Source of the DNA: CAZAMB01 sp964486335
GTDB lineage: Bacteria; Planctomycetota; Phycisphaerae; UBA1845
Direction: 5' to 3'
DNA: 64,000 nt
Assembly: GCA_964486335.1 (NCBI GenBank)
Contig: CAZAMB010000008.1
Coordinates: forward strand, 62,001 to 126,000
Shown here piece after piece: positions 24,871 to 32,704 of the stretch. The notes beneath the pieces were generated by a model. The model worked only from the letters and a program-made list of their open reading frames with translations. It searched no databases and was not told where the DNA came from. The position numbers and the translations under genes are program-made. Numbering within the stretch: position 1 is the stretch's first letter; each line of letters begins with the position of its first letter.

Positions 24871-25209
24871 TCAGCCCAGTAGCTTGCGTGCTTCTTCCAA
24901 CGTCGGCCGAATGTCGAACCACCCGTCCAGGCGCGTGACGTTCAAAATACCGCTGACAAACGGCGACGGCGAGACCAGCACCACGCGACCCTGCGTCATC
25001 CGCGAACGCGTCACCACCGTGATCAAGGCCGACAATCCGCTCGAGTCGATCAACTTCAAACCCGACAACTCAATGGCGACGCGAGCGTTTTCGCCATAGG
25101 CGACATCCCCAAGCACGTCGGTCAGCCGTTCCACGTCAAGTTCGCTCATCTCTCCGGCAACGTGGACGACCGTGACGGCCCCGATGGTCTCAATCCGAAT
25201 GTCCAGCAT
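24871..25209 (-). CDS. STAS-domain anti-sigma factor antagonist
   Basis: About 112 residues covering a complete STAS domain: LDIRIETIGAVTVVHVAGEM, then VAIELSGLKLIDSSGLSALI with the serine that is phosphorylated in SpoIIAA/RsbV-type proteins (DSSGLSAL). The ATG at 25209 fits the domain start; one at 25239 adds ten residues. It is the last gene of a same-strand group with the exported protein at 25264, the HATPase fusion at 26387 and another STAS gene at 27238. Expected role: releases a sigma factor or other target from a HATPase-type anti-sigma kinase. The cognate kinase may be the fusion protein. Confidence 0.85.
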   Translation of the reverse strand: MLDIRIETIGAVTVVHVAGEMSELDVERLTDVLGDVAYGENARVAIELSGLKLIDSSGLSALITVVTRSRMTQGRVVLVSPSPFVSGILNVTRLDGWFDIRPTLEEARKLLG

Positions 25210-25263
25210 GAGATGGATAGCCTCCGCGTTTGTCCACAAATCTTCTTTGCGCCGCCCGACCGA

Positions 25264-26250
25264 TTACTTCCGCAGGTTGCCCAGGTCGATTCTCCGCATC
25301 ATGGATCTGATCAAAAGGTAGTTCTCGCCTTCATATTGCGTTACGTCCCCCGACACCATGAATACCAGTCCGATCGAACCCTGATGATTCTCCGCGACCA
25401 TCGCCTCAAGCACTTGGCAGGGTAATAGCCGAATCGGCGTTTCTCCCCCTTCGGGTTGACTCGATTCCATCACCAGCGTCCACCACGATCCTTCGCGGAC
25501 CAACCGCCCCGGACGATTGGCCAGAGCAGATCCATCCGGCAAGAACGCGGGACGGGACGACAAACCGCGAGCCGCGGCCTCATTTGGCAAGGCTGGCGCG
25601 GGCGGCTTGGGGATAGCTGCTTGATCGGGCGACAAGTCCCGAAGCGCGGCCAAAACGTCTTCCACTGAATCGTCTGCCTTGGGCTTGGGTTTCGGCGTTG
25701 GCGCCATAGGAGCGGCGGAAGCTTGGCGATTCTGCAATGCATCCCGCGCCGCGTGCTTGATGAGCAGATAGTTTTCCTGACCAAAAGCCGTCAGCTCACC
25801 GGAGACAACGAACGAAATCGCTGAATCCGACCCCGAGAGCATCCGCGTCATCAGTTCCAGTTGGGCGTTCGGAAGAACCTTGATCGGATGGCACGGTTCC
25901 TTGCAATCTCGCGGTTCCATCGTCCACCAATCGTCCGCGCGAACGAGCGACCCCGCTGTCTCGATCATCGTTGAACCCTCAGGCAGAATAGGCGCGGGAG
26001 AGGGTGTCAGCCTCTTACGCAGTTGAGACGCCGAGGGAATCGGATCGCTCGAAGGTCTTTCTCGCCGTAGCACGCGGAGCAATTCTTCAGCAGTGACCTG
26101 ATCCGCTGGGTCAGTCGGGGTTTGGGCAGACGGATCGACCGCCGAGGACTTCTCCTGCGCAAGCTCGGCAGCTGCGCGACTTACCTCAAACGGCAGGACG
26201 AAAAGGATCATCACAACCGGTGGGAGTTTCATCCTTGCGTCCGGCGACAT
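25264..26250 (-). CDS. Exported protein with an internally duplicated module, function unknown
   Basis: 328 residues. AAGGAGG about ten bases upstream supports the ATG at 26250. The N-terminus MSPDARMKLPPVVMILFVLP is a signal peptide with cleavage near SRAAA. Two copies of one module of about 85 residues are present. The first has SLVRADDWWTMEPRD, PIKVLPNAQLELM, ISFVVSGELTAFGQENYLLI. The second has RLVREGSWWTLVMES, PIRLLPCQVLEAM, LVFMVSGDVTQYEGENYLLI. The shared pattern is LVRxxxWWT, PI(K/R)LLP, VSGxxTxxxxENYLLI(R/K). The linker between them is rich in Pro, Ala and Lys. I do not recognise a named family, although the ENYLLIR ending recurs in my memory of planctomycete proteins. It lies within the STAS/HATPase group on the same strand. 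Confidence 0.75.
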   Translation of the reverse strand: MSPDARMKLPPVVMILFVLPFEVSRAAAELAQEKSSAVDPSAQTPTDPADQVTAEELLRVLRRERPSSDPIPSASQLRKRLTPSPAPILPEGSTMIETAGSLVRADDWWTMEPRDCKEPCHPIKVLPNAQLELMTRMLSGSDSAISFVVSGELTAFGQENYLLIKHAARDALQNRQASAAPMAPTPKPKPKADDSVEDVLAALRDLSPDQAAIPKPPAPALPNEAAARGLSSRPAFLPDGSALANRPGRLVREGSWWTLVMESSQPEGGETPIRLLPCQVLEAMVAENHQGSIGLVFMVSGDVTQYEGENYLLIRSMMRRIDLGNLRK

Positions 26251-26386
26251 GTCACGTCCGCCTCCTTGGGAAAACTACCGGAAACTGTTCCTTGCCCGGG
26301 GTATCGTACCTCGAAATAAGATCCGCCAAAAGTAATGGCAAGTCGATTGAACCCCACGCCAGTCTGGCAGCCATGACGCGGAGGAG

Positions 26387-27121
26387 TCACCGCATGATCC
26401 GAAACGAGAGGTATTCGCCGCAGGCCGGTCCGTCGCAGGCTTGCGTATCTTTGATGTGGTCCGCCATGGCCTGCTCAACCGCGCCTTGAAATCGATCAAG
26501 TTCGGGTTTATCTCCTTCGGCGACCAACTCGACTCGGCCGTCGGGGAGATTTCGCACGTAACCGGCGACGGCAAAACGGGACGCGATCGACTCCGCAGAA
26601 AACCGAAACCCAACACCCTGGACGCGCCCGCCAAAGTAAATCGTCCTTCGAACGGCCCCGGCTGTTTTTTTCTTTTTCTTCCCGCCCTCGGGCGGCGTTC
26701 GCCGTTTCACGAAATACACTTCACGCCCGTGATCCCGGTAGCACACCTTGTCCATGTAGGCGCGCATGAGCAGAATGCCGCGGCCGCTGGGTACCGGAAG
26801 TCGTTCAGGACAAGTACAATCAGGCACGGCCTCAGGCAAGAACCCCTCACCCTCGTCACGGACGATGACGACAGCCTTTTCCGAAGTGATGGAATAGCGA
26901 ACGGTTACTTTCTTGTTTGCGTCGTTTTGGTTTCCATGTCGCACGGCGTTGGTCAGTGCTTCCTCGAGAGCCAGCTTGACTCCGAAGATGTCACATTCGC
27001 TGTAATGAAGCCGTTCCAACTCGGAAATGATGGTGTCTTTAGGTGGACGGATCGCGTGCAGGTCGCTTTGCACGACGCATTCACAAAACGACATTTCCTG
27101 TTCCGAATCGACCTTTTTCAT
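26387..27121 (-). CDS. Fusion of RsbW-like HATPase (anti-sigma kinase type) with acylphosphatase
   Basis: One uninterrupted frame of 244 residues encodes two enzymes. Residues 10-142 are an RsbW/SpoIIAB-type HATPase_c: N-box ALEEALTNAVRHGN, G1 box VIVRDEGEGFLPE, G2 box PSGRGILLMRAYMDKV. After a Lys-rich linker (GGKKKKKTAG, 147-156), residues 157-244 are a complete acylphosphatase: RTIYFGGRVQGVGFRFSAES with catalytic Arg173, then AVAGYVRNLPDGRVELVAEG with catalytic Asn191. Start 27121 (MKKVDSEQ) is chosen; ATGs at 27094 and 27226 are possible. The gene lies 117 bases after a STAS antagonist gene, its probable partner. The linker coding sequence has seven consecutive A residues, which could allow slippage, but the frame is intact as written. 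Confidence 0.85.
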   Translation of the reverse strand: MKKVDSEQEMSFCECVVQSDLHAIRPPKDTIISELERLHYSECDIFGVKLALEEALTNAVRHGNQNDANKKVTVRYSITSEKAVVIVRDEGEGFLPEAVPDCTCPERLPVPSGRGILLMRAYMDKVCYRDHGREVYFVKRRTPPEGGKKKKKTAGAVRRTIYFGGRVQGVGFRFSAESIASRFAVAGYVRNLPDGRVELVAEGDKPELDRFQGAVEQAMADHIKDTQACDGPACGEYLSFRIMR

Positions 27122-27237
27122 GGCTCGAAGCCGCTGGGCGACATCGGGCATTCTGCCGCGTGTTCCTGCTCTATCATAGCCTCTCCGTGAGGCCTGCGCG
27201 CAACGATGATGCGCCCCCAACACCAATCAGGCGGCGA

Positions 27238-27600
27238 CTAGTCCGAGAAATCGGCCAAGGCCTCGCCGGCGGTTCCATAAATACTAAAAAGCTTATTGAG
27301 CCGGGTGATTTTGAACACTTCAAAAATTGGAGCGGAAATGTCAGAAAGCTTCAATTGCCCCTCTTTTTCGTTGACCAGTTTGTTGAGGTTTATCAACATC
27401 CCAAGTGCGGCGCTAGACAGGTGATCCACGTTCTTAAAGCACAATAGAACCTTAACGTCGTCCATGCCGGAGATGACCCGCGACAGTTCTTCACCGATCT
27501 CATGAATGGAGATTTCCTCCAGAATCTTGCGATCGGAAAACTCGACGACTTTGACTCCGCTGGTATCGCGCACTTTGACGTGGGATTGAGTTTCGGCCAT
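27238..27600 (-). CDS. STAS-domain anti-sigma factor antagonist
   Basis: 120-residue STAS protein. The core reads VKVVEFSDRKILEEISIHEIG, VKVLLCFKNVDHLSSAALGM and IFEVFKITRLNKLFSIYGTA. The last block is the typical antagonist ending (F-x-I-T-x-L-x-x-L-F). The phosphorylatable serine would be in HLSSAALG. It is the first gene of a same-strand cluster followed by the HATPase-acylphosphatase fusion, an exported protein and a second STAS protein. That order matches the partner-switching arrangement of antagonist followed by anti-sigma kinase. No sigma factor gene is adjacent. Confidence 0.9.
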   Translation of the reverse strand: MAETQSHVKVRDTSGVKVVEFSDRKILEEISIHEIGEELSRVISGMDDVKVLLCFKNVDHLSSAALGMLINLNKLVNEKEGQLKLSDISAPIFEVFKITRLNKLFSIYGTAGEALADFSD

Positions 27601-27757
27601 GTCGGTTTACTCCCGGCGAATTAAATAATCGCAATGCCGGCCGGAGTTTCGCGGCAGCCGCAAAGGGTGTCAAGCCGACCGGCCGTCTTCTTGCGCTGTA
27701 TCGATTATCGGCGGACCTTGGGTCGCGCGTGAGGATGCCGACGCCGGTCTGTCGGAA

Positions 27758-28576
27758 TCAACGCCGTACGGCGATAATCTCCAATACGGCGGGGGTGATC
27801 ATCAGCGTGTGCGGGGCGGCCTCGCAATCCGACATGGCATTCGAGATGACCTGTGCTCGATCCGGCGTCAACCGGCCAAGTTTGACCAGCCGTTTCAATC
27901 CCACTTCCACGAAGGTCTTTGGCCACTGCCACACGAAGCTCGATGCGGGCACGATGTCGACGATGGGCTGGAGCGACTTGATTTCATAGCCCAATTCCGC
28001 CAACCAGCGCGGCAGGTCGAGGGCAACGTCCGGCTCGCCGCCTTCGGCACGCCAGCTTGTCATGACGGCCGCGACGTATTCCTCGATTTCCTCGCATCGT
28101 GGCGCCATCCGCCAGGTGGAGTAGTCGAAGTATTCGTGGATGACAATTGCGCCGCCGCGGCGCAGGGATTCACACACTCTCTTCAGTGCTTCTTTCCGAT
28201 TTCGAAGAAACGCGAAGACCCATCGGCACCACGCACCGTCCAAATCTCTCGCGGGCAAATCGGCTACATTCAGGTCAAGTTCTCGCGTGTCGATGTTGTC
28301 CACTCCACGTCGCCCCCGAACGTCGTCAAGCGCCGCCAGAAAACGCGCGGACCCGTCGATCCCGATGACCCGGCCTGTTGGACTGACGATGTCCGCCAGA
28401 TCCAGCGTTGCATATCCCGGACCGCATCCCACATCGATCAGCCGTTGCCCGATCGTGAAGCCCGCCCGCCGCCACGCGTCCAGGGCCCGCGGTCGCCATA
28501 CGAGATGCTGTAGCCGCAACCGCACGAGCTCCTCGTCGTGCGTGCCGAGCACGTATTCGCGTTCTTCGCTCATCAT
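27758..28576 (-). CDS. SAM-dependent methyltransferase (class I)
   Basis: 272 residues. Motif I is LIDVGCGPGYATLDLADIV, followed by VIGIDGSARFLAALDDV (acidic residue binding the ribose) and ELDLNVADLPARDLDGAWCR. LRRGGAIVIHEYFDY corresponds to post-motif III. GGAG stands six to ten bases before the paired ATGs at 28576/28573. No membrane segment. Substrate unknown; closest in style to ubiquinone/menaquinone-type or small-molecule methyltransferases. Its neighbours do not suggest a pathway. Confidence 0.85.
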   Translation of the reverse strand: MMSEEREYVLGTHDEELVRLRLQHLVWRPRALDAWRRAGFTIGQRLIDVGCGPGYATLDLADIVSPTGRVIGIDGSARFLAALDDVRGRRGVDNIDTRELDLNVADLPARDLDGAWCRWVFAFLRNRKEALKRVCESLRRGGAIVIHEYFDYSTWRMAPRCEEIEEYVAAVMTSWRAEGGEPDVALDLPRWLAELGYEIKSLQPIVDIVPASSFVWQWPKTFVEVGLKRLVKLGRLTPDRAQVISNAMSDCEAAPHTLMITPAVLEIIAVRR

Positions 28577-28846
28577 TTACTCCCCAATCGTTCTCAAATG
28601 CGGGAAAATATCCGCAGGCATCAGGCGGTTCCACCGTTTTCTTTGCGCGAAACTCGGTTTTCCACAAGCCGGTCATCCGAACGGTTTATTCTTCAGGCGT
28701 CCGTTTTCTTTCGTTGAAATGAGTATTTCGGAACTTCCGTCGAATAAGAAGTGTATACTGGAAAGAGCGTTGAGTGGTACCGTGAATCCTTGTGAACGAC
28801 GCGATGGACCGTCGGCGAACCCCGGCGCGGAGATGACCGACCCGCC

Positions 28847-29770
28847 ATGAGTTTGACTTTGAAAACGTTGTTACTGGCCGTGATTTTCTTCGGGGTGGCG
28901 GCGGATGCCGCGCTGGCGTGGGGACCGGCCACGCACGTCGGACTTGGGGAGACGCTCCTCAGTCAGCTGTCGCTGCTTCCAGCGGGACTCGCGGCATTGC
29001 TCTCCCGTCATGCCGTCGCCTATCTCTACGGCAACATCGCGGCCGATCTGGTGTTCGCCAAGCGAATGAGCCGGATCAAGCAATCCTGCCATCACTGGTC
29101 AACGGGGTTGCGATTGCTCGACGAAGCGCGTCATGATCGCACGCGAGCCTTCGCCTATGGGTACTTGTCGCATCTCGCGGCCGATACGGTCGCCCACGGC
29201 AAGTATGTTCCTCGGCAGATCATGATGAGTGGGTGCTCGCAGAACTTCGGGCATTTCTATTGGGAGATTCGCGCGGAATCGGCTCAACCCGATTCCGTGT
29301 GGAAGCGTTTCACGGTGATTGCGGACCTTGACCACGGCGCGCATCATCTGCTCCTTCGACGTCACATCACACATACGTTTCTTTCGTACCCGGTCAACCG
29401 TTTGCTGTTCGACGGAATGAATGCGCTCACGGTACGACGTTCTTTTCGCCGCTCGGTTTATGCATTGGGGCGTGTATCTCGTTGGCCGCTGTCGACGTCG
29501 CTGCTAGCGGCCTACCACGGCGATTGCGTCGATCGAATTCTTTCGGTGCTGCTGGAAGGTCGTCGGTCGCCCGTGCTCCGCGACGATCCCAACGGCACGT
29601 CAGCGCTGATGCAGGTTCGAATCGCAAGGAATGAGGTTCGGCGCATGAGCCGCCGCGGACTGCCCGTCCGGCCGCGATTGATCGAGGCGAGTCGGTCGCT
29701 TGCTCCCAGCGAGCGACGAGGCGCTGCGGGCCTCGACGGCGTGTTCGCAACGGCCGAATCGGAATCCTGA
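28847..29770 (+). CDS. Zinc-dependent phospholipase C family protein, exported
   Basis: 307 residues with a signal peptide (MSLTLKTLLLAVIFFGVAAD, cleavage near ALA-WG). The mature N-terminus is WGPATHVGLGETLL, where the first Trp and the following His are metal ligands in the PLC/S1-P1 nuclease fold. Further likely ligands are in YGNIAADLVFAK, CHHWSTGLRLLDEA and YGYLSHLAADTVAHGKYVPR (Asp and paired His). These agree with the 'zinc dependent phospholipase C' domain found in many planctomycete and deltaproteobacterial secreted proteins. The C-terminal 100 residues are basic and unassigned. Substrate not proven; the enzyme would act outside the cytoplasm. Confidence 0.8.
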   Translation: MSLTLKTLLLAVIFFGVAADAALAWGPATHVGLGETLLSQLSLLPAGLAALLSRHAVAYLYGNIAADLVFAKRMSRIKQSCHHWSTGLRLLDEARHDRTRAFAYGYLSHLAADTVAHGKYVPRQIMMSGCSQNFGHFYWEIRAESAQPDSVWKRFTVIADLDHGAHHLLLRRHITHTFLSYPVNRLLFDGMNALTVRRSFRRSVYALGRVSRWPLSTSLLAAYHGDCVDRILSVLLEGRRSPVLRDDPNGTSALMQVRIARNEVRRMSRRGLPVRPRLIEASRSLAPSERRGAAGLDGVFATAESES

Positions 29771-29858
29771 ACGGGCGAAGCCGCCCAAGTCCAAAGGAAT
29801 CGATCGTCAGGGTATGCTGATCGGATTCCAGGCGACCCGAATCGGCCCGTCGGTGTCC

Positions 29859-31256
29859 TTACCTACCGGTTGCAACAGTCTGTTGGACCTCCGCCGTATT
29901 CGAATCGGGGCGATGTCTATAGACGGTGTTCTTGCCGGCGGCCTTGGCGGCGTACAGTGCGGCGTCCGCGAAAGAGACCAACGCGTGACCGCTTTCACAA
30001 TCGGGATCAGTTGAACATGCGACGCCGGCGCTCATGGACACGTTGCAGCTCGCTCCGGCCTGCAAGGCGTACTGACTGAATAGCTTGATGAGTCGATCCA
30101 CGATCGCCGCCGCACCGGCGCCGTCCGTTTCGGGGAGCAACAGGAGAAACTCGTCTCCGCCGTAGCGCACGGCGTGGTCGGTCGGTCGGATGCCCCCGCG
30201 CAAGAGGGAACCGACAAAGCGCAGCAGCGTATCGCCGACCTGATGACCATTGGAATCGTTGTATTTTTTGAAATTGTCAAGGTCGATCATCACTACGGAC
30301 AGCGGTTCATTTCGTTCGCGCGATTGTTGAAAGATCGATTCAAGCTCGCCTTCGAGGAAGACGCGGTTGCGCATTCGTGTGAGCGGGTCGATCGACGCTT
30401 CATCCTTTGCCCTGCGCAGCTTGAGATCGAACCCTCGCTCCCGATGAAGCAGTTGACGACGCGTGTCCTGCTCAACGCGTTGGGCTCGCGATTCCGCATC
30501 GGCCGATTTTCGAAGCAGGGACTCAATCTGCTGCGCGATCTGGGCGGTCTCCTCCCAGACACCGTGCTCGATCGTTGGCAGTCGCGACAGCGCGACCCCG
30601 GGGTCGGACCCGAGGCTCGCCATATCGCGAAGCGGTCGAACGACCCGACGATCGAACCACCGATTCAACGACCACAAGCGAAGGAACGCGATCGAGCCTA
30701 CACCGAACGCGACCAGCACCACCGCCTTGATCCAGGCGATTCGATAGGGTGTCCAACGCGTCACAAGGAGAATTCGAGTCGAGGAACCGGGCGACTTCGC
30801 ATCAAGGCTGGTCAACAATCCGATGGCTTCGATCTCCGGGCCGCCGTCCGATGCCCGACACGAAAAAGCCGTGCCGATGTTCTCCATCGCTCGATCGGCA
30901 ATGGCACGATAATTGGGCCGATTCGGAAACACGCGACGAATCGCACCCTGTTCATCGAATGGAGCCACGGCAATGAGGCGATCCGTGTGCGCCTGGAGGT
31001 GAGTCACAGATTCAGCCAGATCGGCATCGCCTCGCAGGGACAGGGCGGCGGCGAACAGCTCGGCACGGATCGCCAGGGTTCGAACCGCCTGACCGCGAAG
31101 CAGCCATTCGCTTCCGGCGGCAAACGCCACGATGGCGAATCCGGCCACGAACAGCACCATTCGATTGGCTGTTCGAGTAAACGCCGGTCCAACGCCCAAT
31201 GGAACATCTGACGGAACGGGCTCTAGTGTGGGCTTGCGCATTGCGAGTCGGGTCAA
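29859..31256 (-). CDS. Membrane-bound diguanylate cyclase (GGDEF)
   Basis: Makes cyclic di-GMP from two GTP. Residues 30-52 form a membrane helix (MVLFVAGFAIVAFAAGS) and a second helix lies near 178-195, so about 125 residues between them are periplasmic and may be a sensor. A HAMP-like/coiled region rich in Gln and Arg follows, then a full GGDEF domain: DPLTRMRNRVFLEGELE, VVMIDLDNFKKYNDSNGHQV, and the active site RYGGDEFLLLLPE. The inhibitory site is present as RPTD five residues before GGDEF, so product inhibition is expected. No EAL domain. The gene stands alone between a phospholipase-like gene and zinc-ribbon genes. Confidence 0.95.
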   Translation of the reverse strand: MTRLAMRKPTLEPVPSDVPLGVGPAFTRTANRMVLFVAGFAIVAFAAGSEWLLRGQAVRTLAIRAELFAAALSLRGDADLAESVTHLQAHTDRLIAVAPFDEQGAIRRVFPNRPNYRAIADRAMENIGTAFSCRASDGGPEIEAIGLLTSLDAKSPGSSTRILLVTRWTPYRIAWIKAVVLVAFGVGSIAFLRLWSLNRWFDRRVVRPLRDMASLGSDPGVALSRLPTIEHGVWEETAQIAQQIESLLRKSADAESRAQRVEQDTRRQLLHRERGFDLKLRRAKDEASIDPLTRMRNRVFLEGELESIFQQSRERNEPLSVVMIDLDNFKKYNDSNGHQVGDTLLRFVGSLLRGGIRPTDHAVRYGGDEFLLLLPETDGAGAAAIVDRLIKLFSQYALQAGASCNVSMSAGVACSTDPDCESGHALVSFADAALYAAKAAGKNTVYRHRPDSNTAEVQQTVATGR

Positions 31257-31755
31257 ATATTGCCCAAGTCCTCTGCCGGGCGGCCACGGGTCCTCGGAGC
31301 GTCATCTTCAAAAATATCATTCACCGGCGCGCCTGAATACAGCGTGCCGTCGATCATGCTCTGCTTGTTCCTAGATATTCGACCAATTGGGAATCCGTTT
31401 AGAGTTTAATTAATCACAGCAGGTGTCCGATAATCAACGGAATCAATCCCGTCATCTGCCGCGTTTTCAGAAGGTGCGTGTGAAACTCGGTCAAGATTGA
31501 CCGCGGAATTGCGGGGCGTGTCGCAAGTCAATCAAACGTGCTCGAGTACGTTCCGCGTTCGCGGATCGCAGTTCAGTGGCGCTCATGCTGGTAGTTGTGG
31601 ACCTCGGTGCGACGGTCGAGTTGAGTTTGCTTGCACGCTGTTCCCATCGACGCTTGGGCGCGGCAGACGTTGGTCGAATACCAAACGCAAACCGCTGCGC
31701 GTCGCGTCGACGGTTTGCATTCAATACTGCTTGCGTGGGGTGCCTCAACTCGTGG
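31257..31755. other. Intergenic region of about 500 bases, no gene recognised
   Basis: Upstream of the diguanylate cyclase gene and downstream of the zinc-ribbon gene. An AT-rich patch around 31395-31415 (GAGTTTAATTAATCACAGC) may hold a promoter for the minus-strand gene. The minus-strand frame at 31491-31802 is Arg/Ser-rich and overlaps the next gene; I do not believe it. Confidence 0.4.
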
Positions 31756-32310
31756 CTACGTGTCCTCGCCCCCATGACGCAAATCGATCGCGGGGCGATC
31801 AACCTTTGTGCCGCACTCCGGGCAGATGCCCGTCGTGTTGCCGGTCAGGTCGTAGCCGCATTTCAGGCACCAACTAAGGCGGCGGTTTCGGCGCCGACCT
31901 ATCGAATTGCCAAGTAAGACTGATAACGGATATGCCGCAAACCCGAGAATCAACGTCCAAAGCGGTACCGAGATCGCGCTCCAATAGTCTCCCACGCCAA
32001 AGATCGACCGCTTCCAACTGAGAGAGAATCCAAAAAGATTTCGGAGTATGATCGACCGTTTCCCAGGTAGATCGACGCTTCGCTCTGTACACGAGAAACC
32101 AGAAACATCTACTGCCGGAGAAGCATAGTGGTTGTGAAGCACCTCGATGCGTCCAAGCCAATTGTGCAACACAATCGAATCTTGCGATGGTATGGAATAC
32201 GTCAAAATCGTCCAGTGATTGTAACTATGGATAGTACTTAATAGAGCAAGAAAACTGCAGAAGGAAAGAAGAATAATACAAGACCGCCGAATCAAACCGG
32301 TACTCCGCAT
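31756..32310 (-). CDS. Small membrane protein with C-terminal zinc ribbon, paralogue 2
   Basis: 184 residues from the ATG at 32310, which overlaps the upstream paralogue by 19 bases; a longer frame to 32454 would overlap it fully and is rejected. One N-terminal hydrophobic helix (IILLSFCSFLALLSTI), an extracytoplasmic part, a second hydrophobic stretch (VPLWTLILGFAAYPLSVLLG) and a cytoplasmic zinc ribbon CLKCGYDLTGNTTGICPECG with four Cys. The same ribbon is present letter for letter in the preceding gene, so this is a tandem duplication in which the ribbon stays conserved while the outer part diverges. Function unknown; the family is common in planctomycetes. Confidence 0.75.
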   Translation of the reverse strand: MRSTGLIRRSCIILLSFCSFLALLSTIHSYNHWTILTYSIPSQDSIVLHNWLGRIEVLHNHYASPAVDVSGFSCTERSVDLPGKRSIILRNLFGFSLSWKRSIFGVGDYWSAISVPLWTLILGFAAYPLSVLLGNSIGRRRNRRLSWCLKCGYDLTGNTTGICPECGTKVDRPAIDLRHGGEDT

Positions 32311-32672
32311 TCCGGGCAAATGCCCGTCGTGTTGCCGGTAAGATCGTAGCCGCATTTCAAACACAAACCGAGGTGACGGCGACGCCAGCGGCGAAGCGGT
32401 CCTCGAAGAAACGTGAATGCCGGGTAAGTTCCCAACAGCAATATCGCAAACCAAATAGGAATAGTTACGGCCACTCCAAACAATGACCTTGTGAATTGAA
32501 AAACAAATGGATCAATCGTCAATCCAATCATCAACGCGTCCGTGGGAGTGGGAACAAGCAAGTAAGTAGTGTCATGAAAGCTGGAGCTTTCAAGTCGCCA
32601 CAGGGCCAGCCATCCGGTGGCGACCCACGCGAGCGCGAGTAGCAGCATGAATATGGCAGATTTGCGGATCAT
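32292..32672 (-). CDS. Small membrane protein with C-terminal zinc ribbon, paralogue 1
   Basis: 126 residues. Hydrophobic N-terminal helix (IFMLLLALAWVATGWLAL), short outer part, second helix (TIPIWFAILLLGTYPAFTF), basic linker and the zinc ribbon CLKCGYDLTGNTTGICPECG, ending VPV. It shares the ribbon and the two-helix plan with the gene at 31756-32310. Role unknown. It lies 32 bases after lepA would end on the same strand (lepA stop at 32705), so it may be co-transcribed with lepA. Confidence 0.75.
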   Translation of the reverse strand: MIRKSAIFMLLLALAWVATGWLALWRLESSSFHDTTYLLVPTPTDALMIGLTIDPFVFQFTRSLFGVAVTIPIWFAILLLGTYPAFTFLRGPLRRWRRRHLGLCLKCGYDLTGNTTGICPECGVPV

Positions 32673-32704
32673 CCTGGGTCGCGCGCACTAAGGTCCGCGG
32701 TTAG

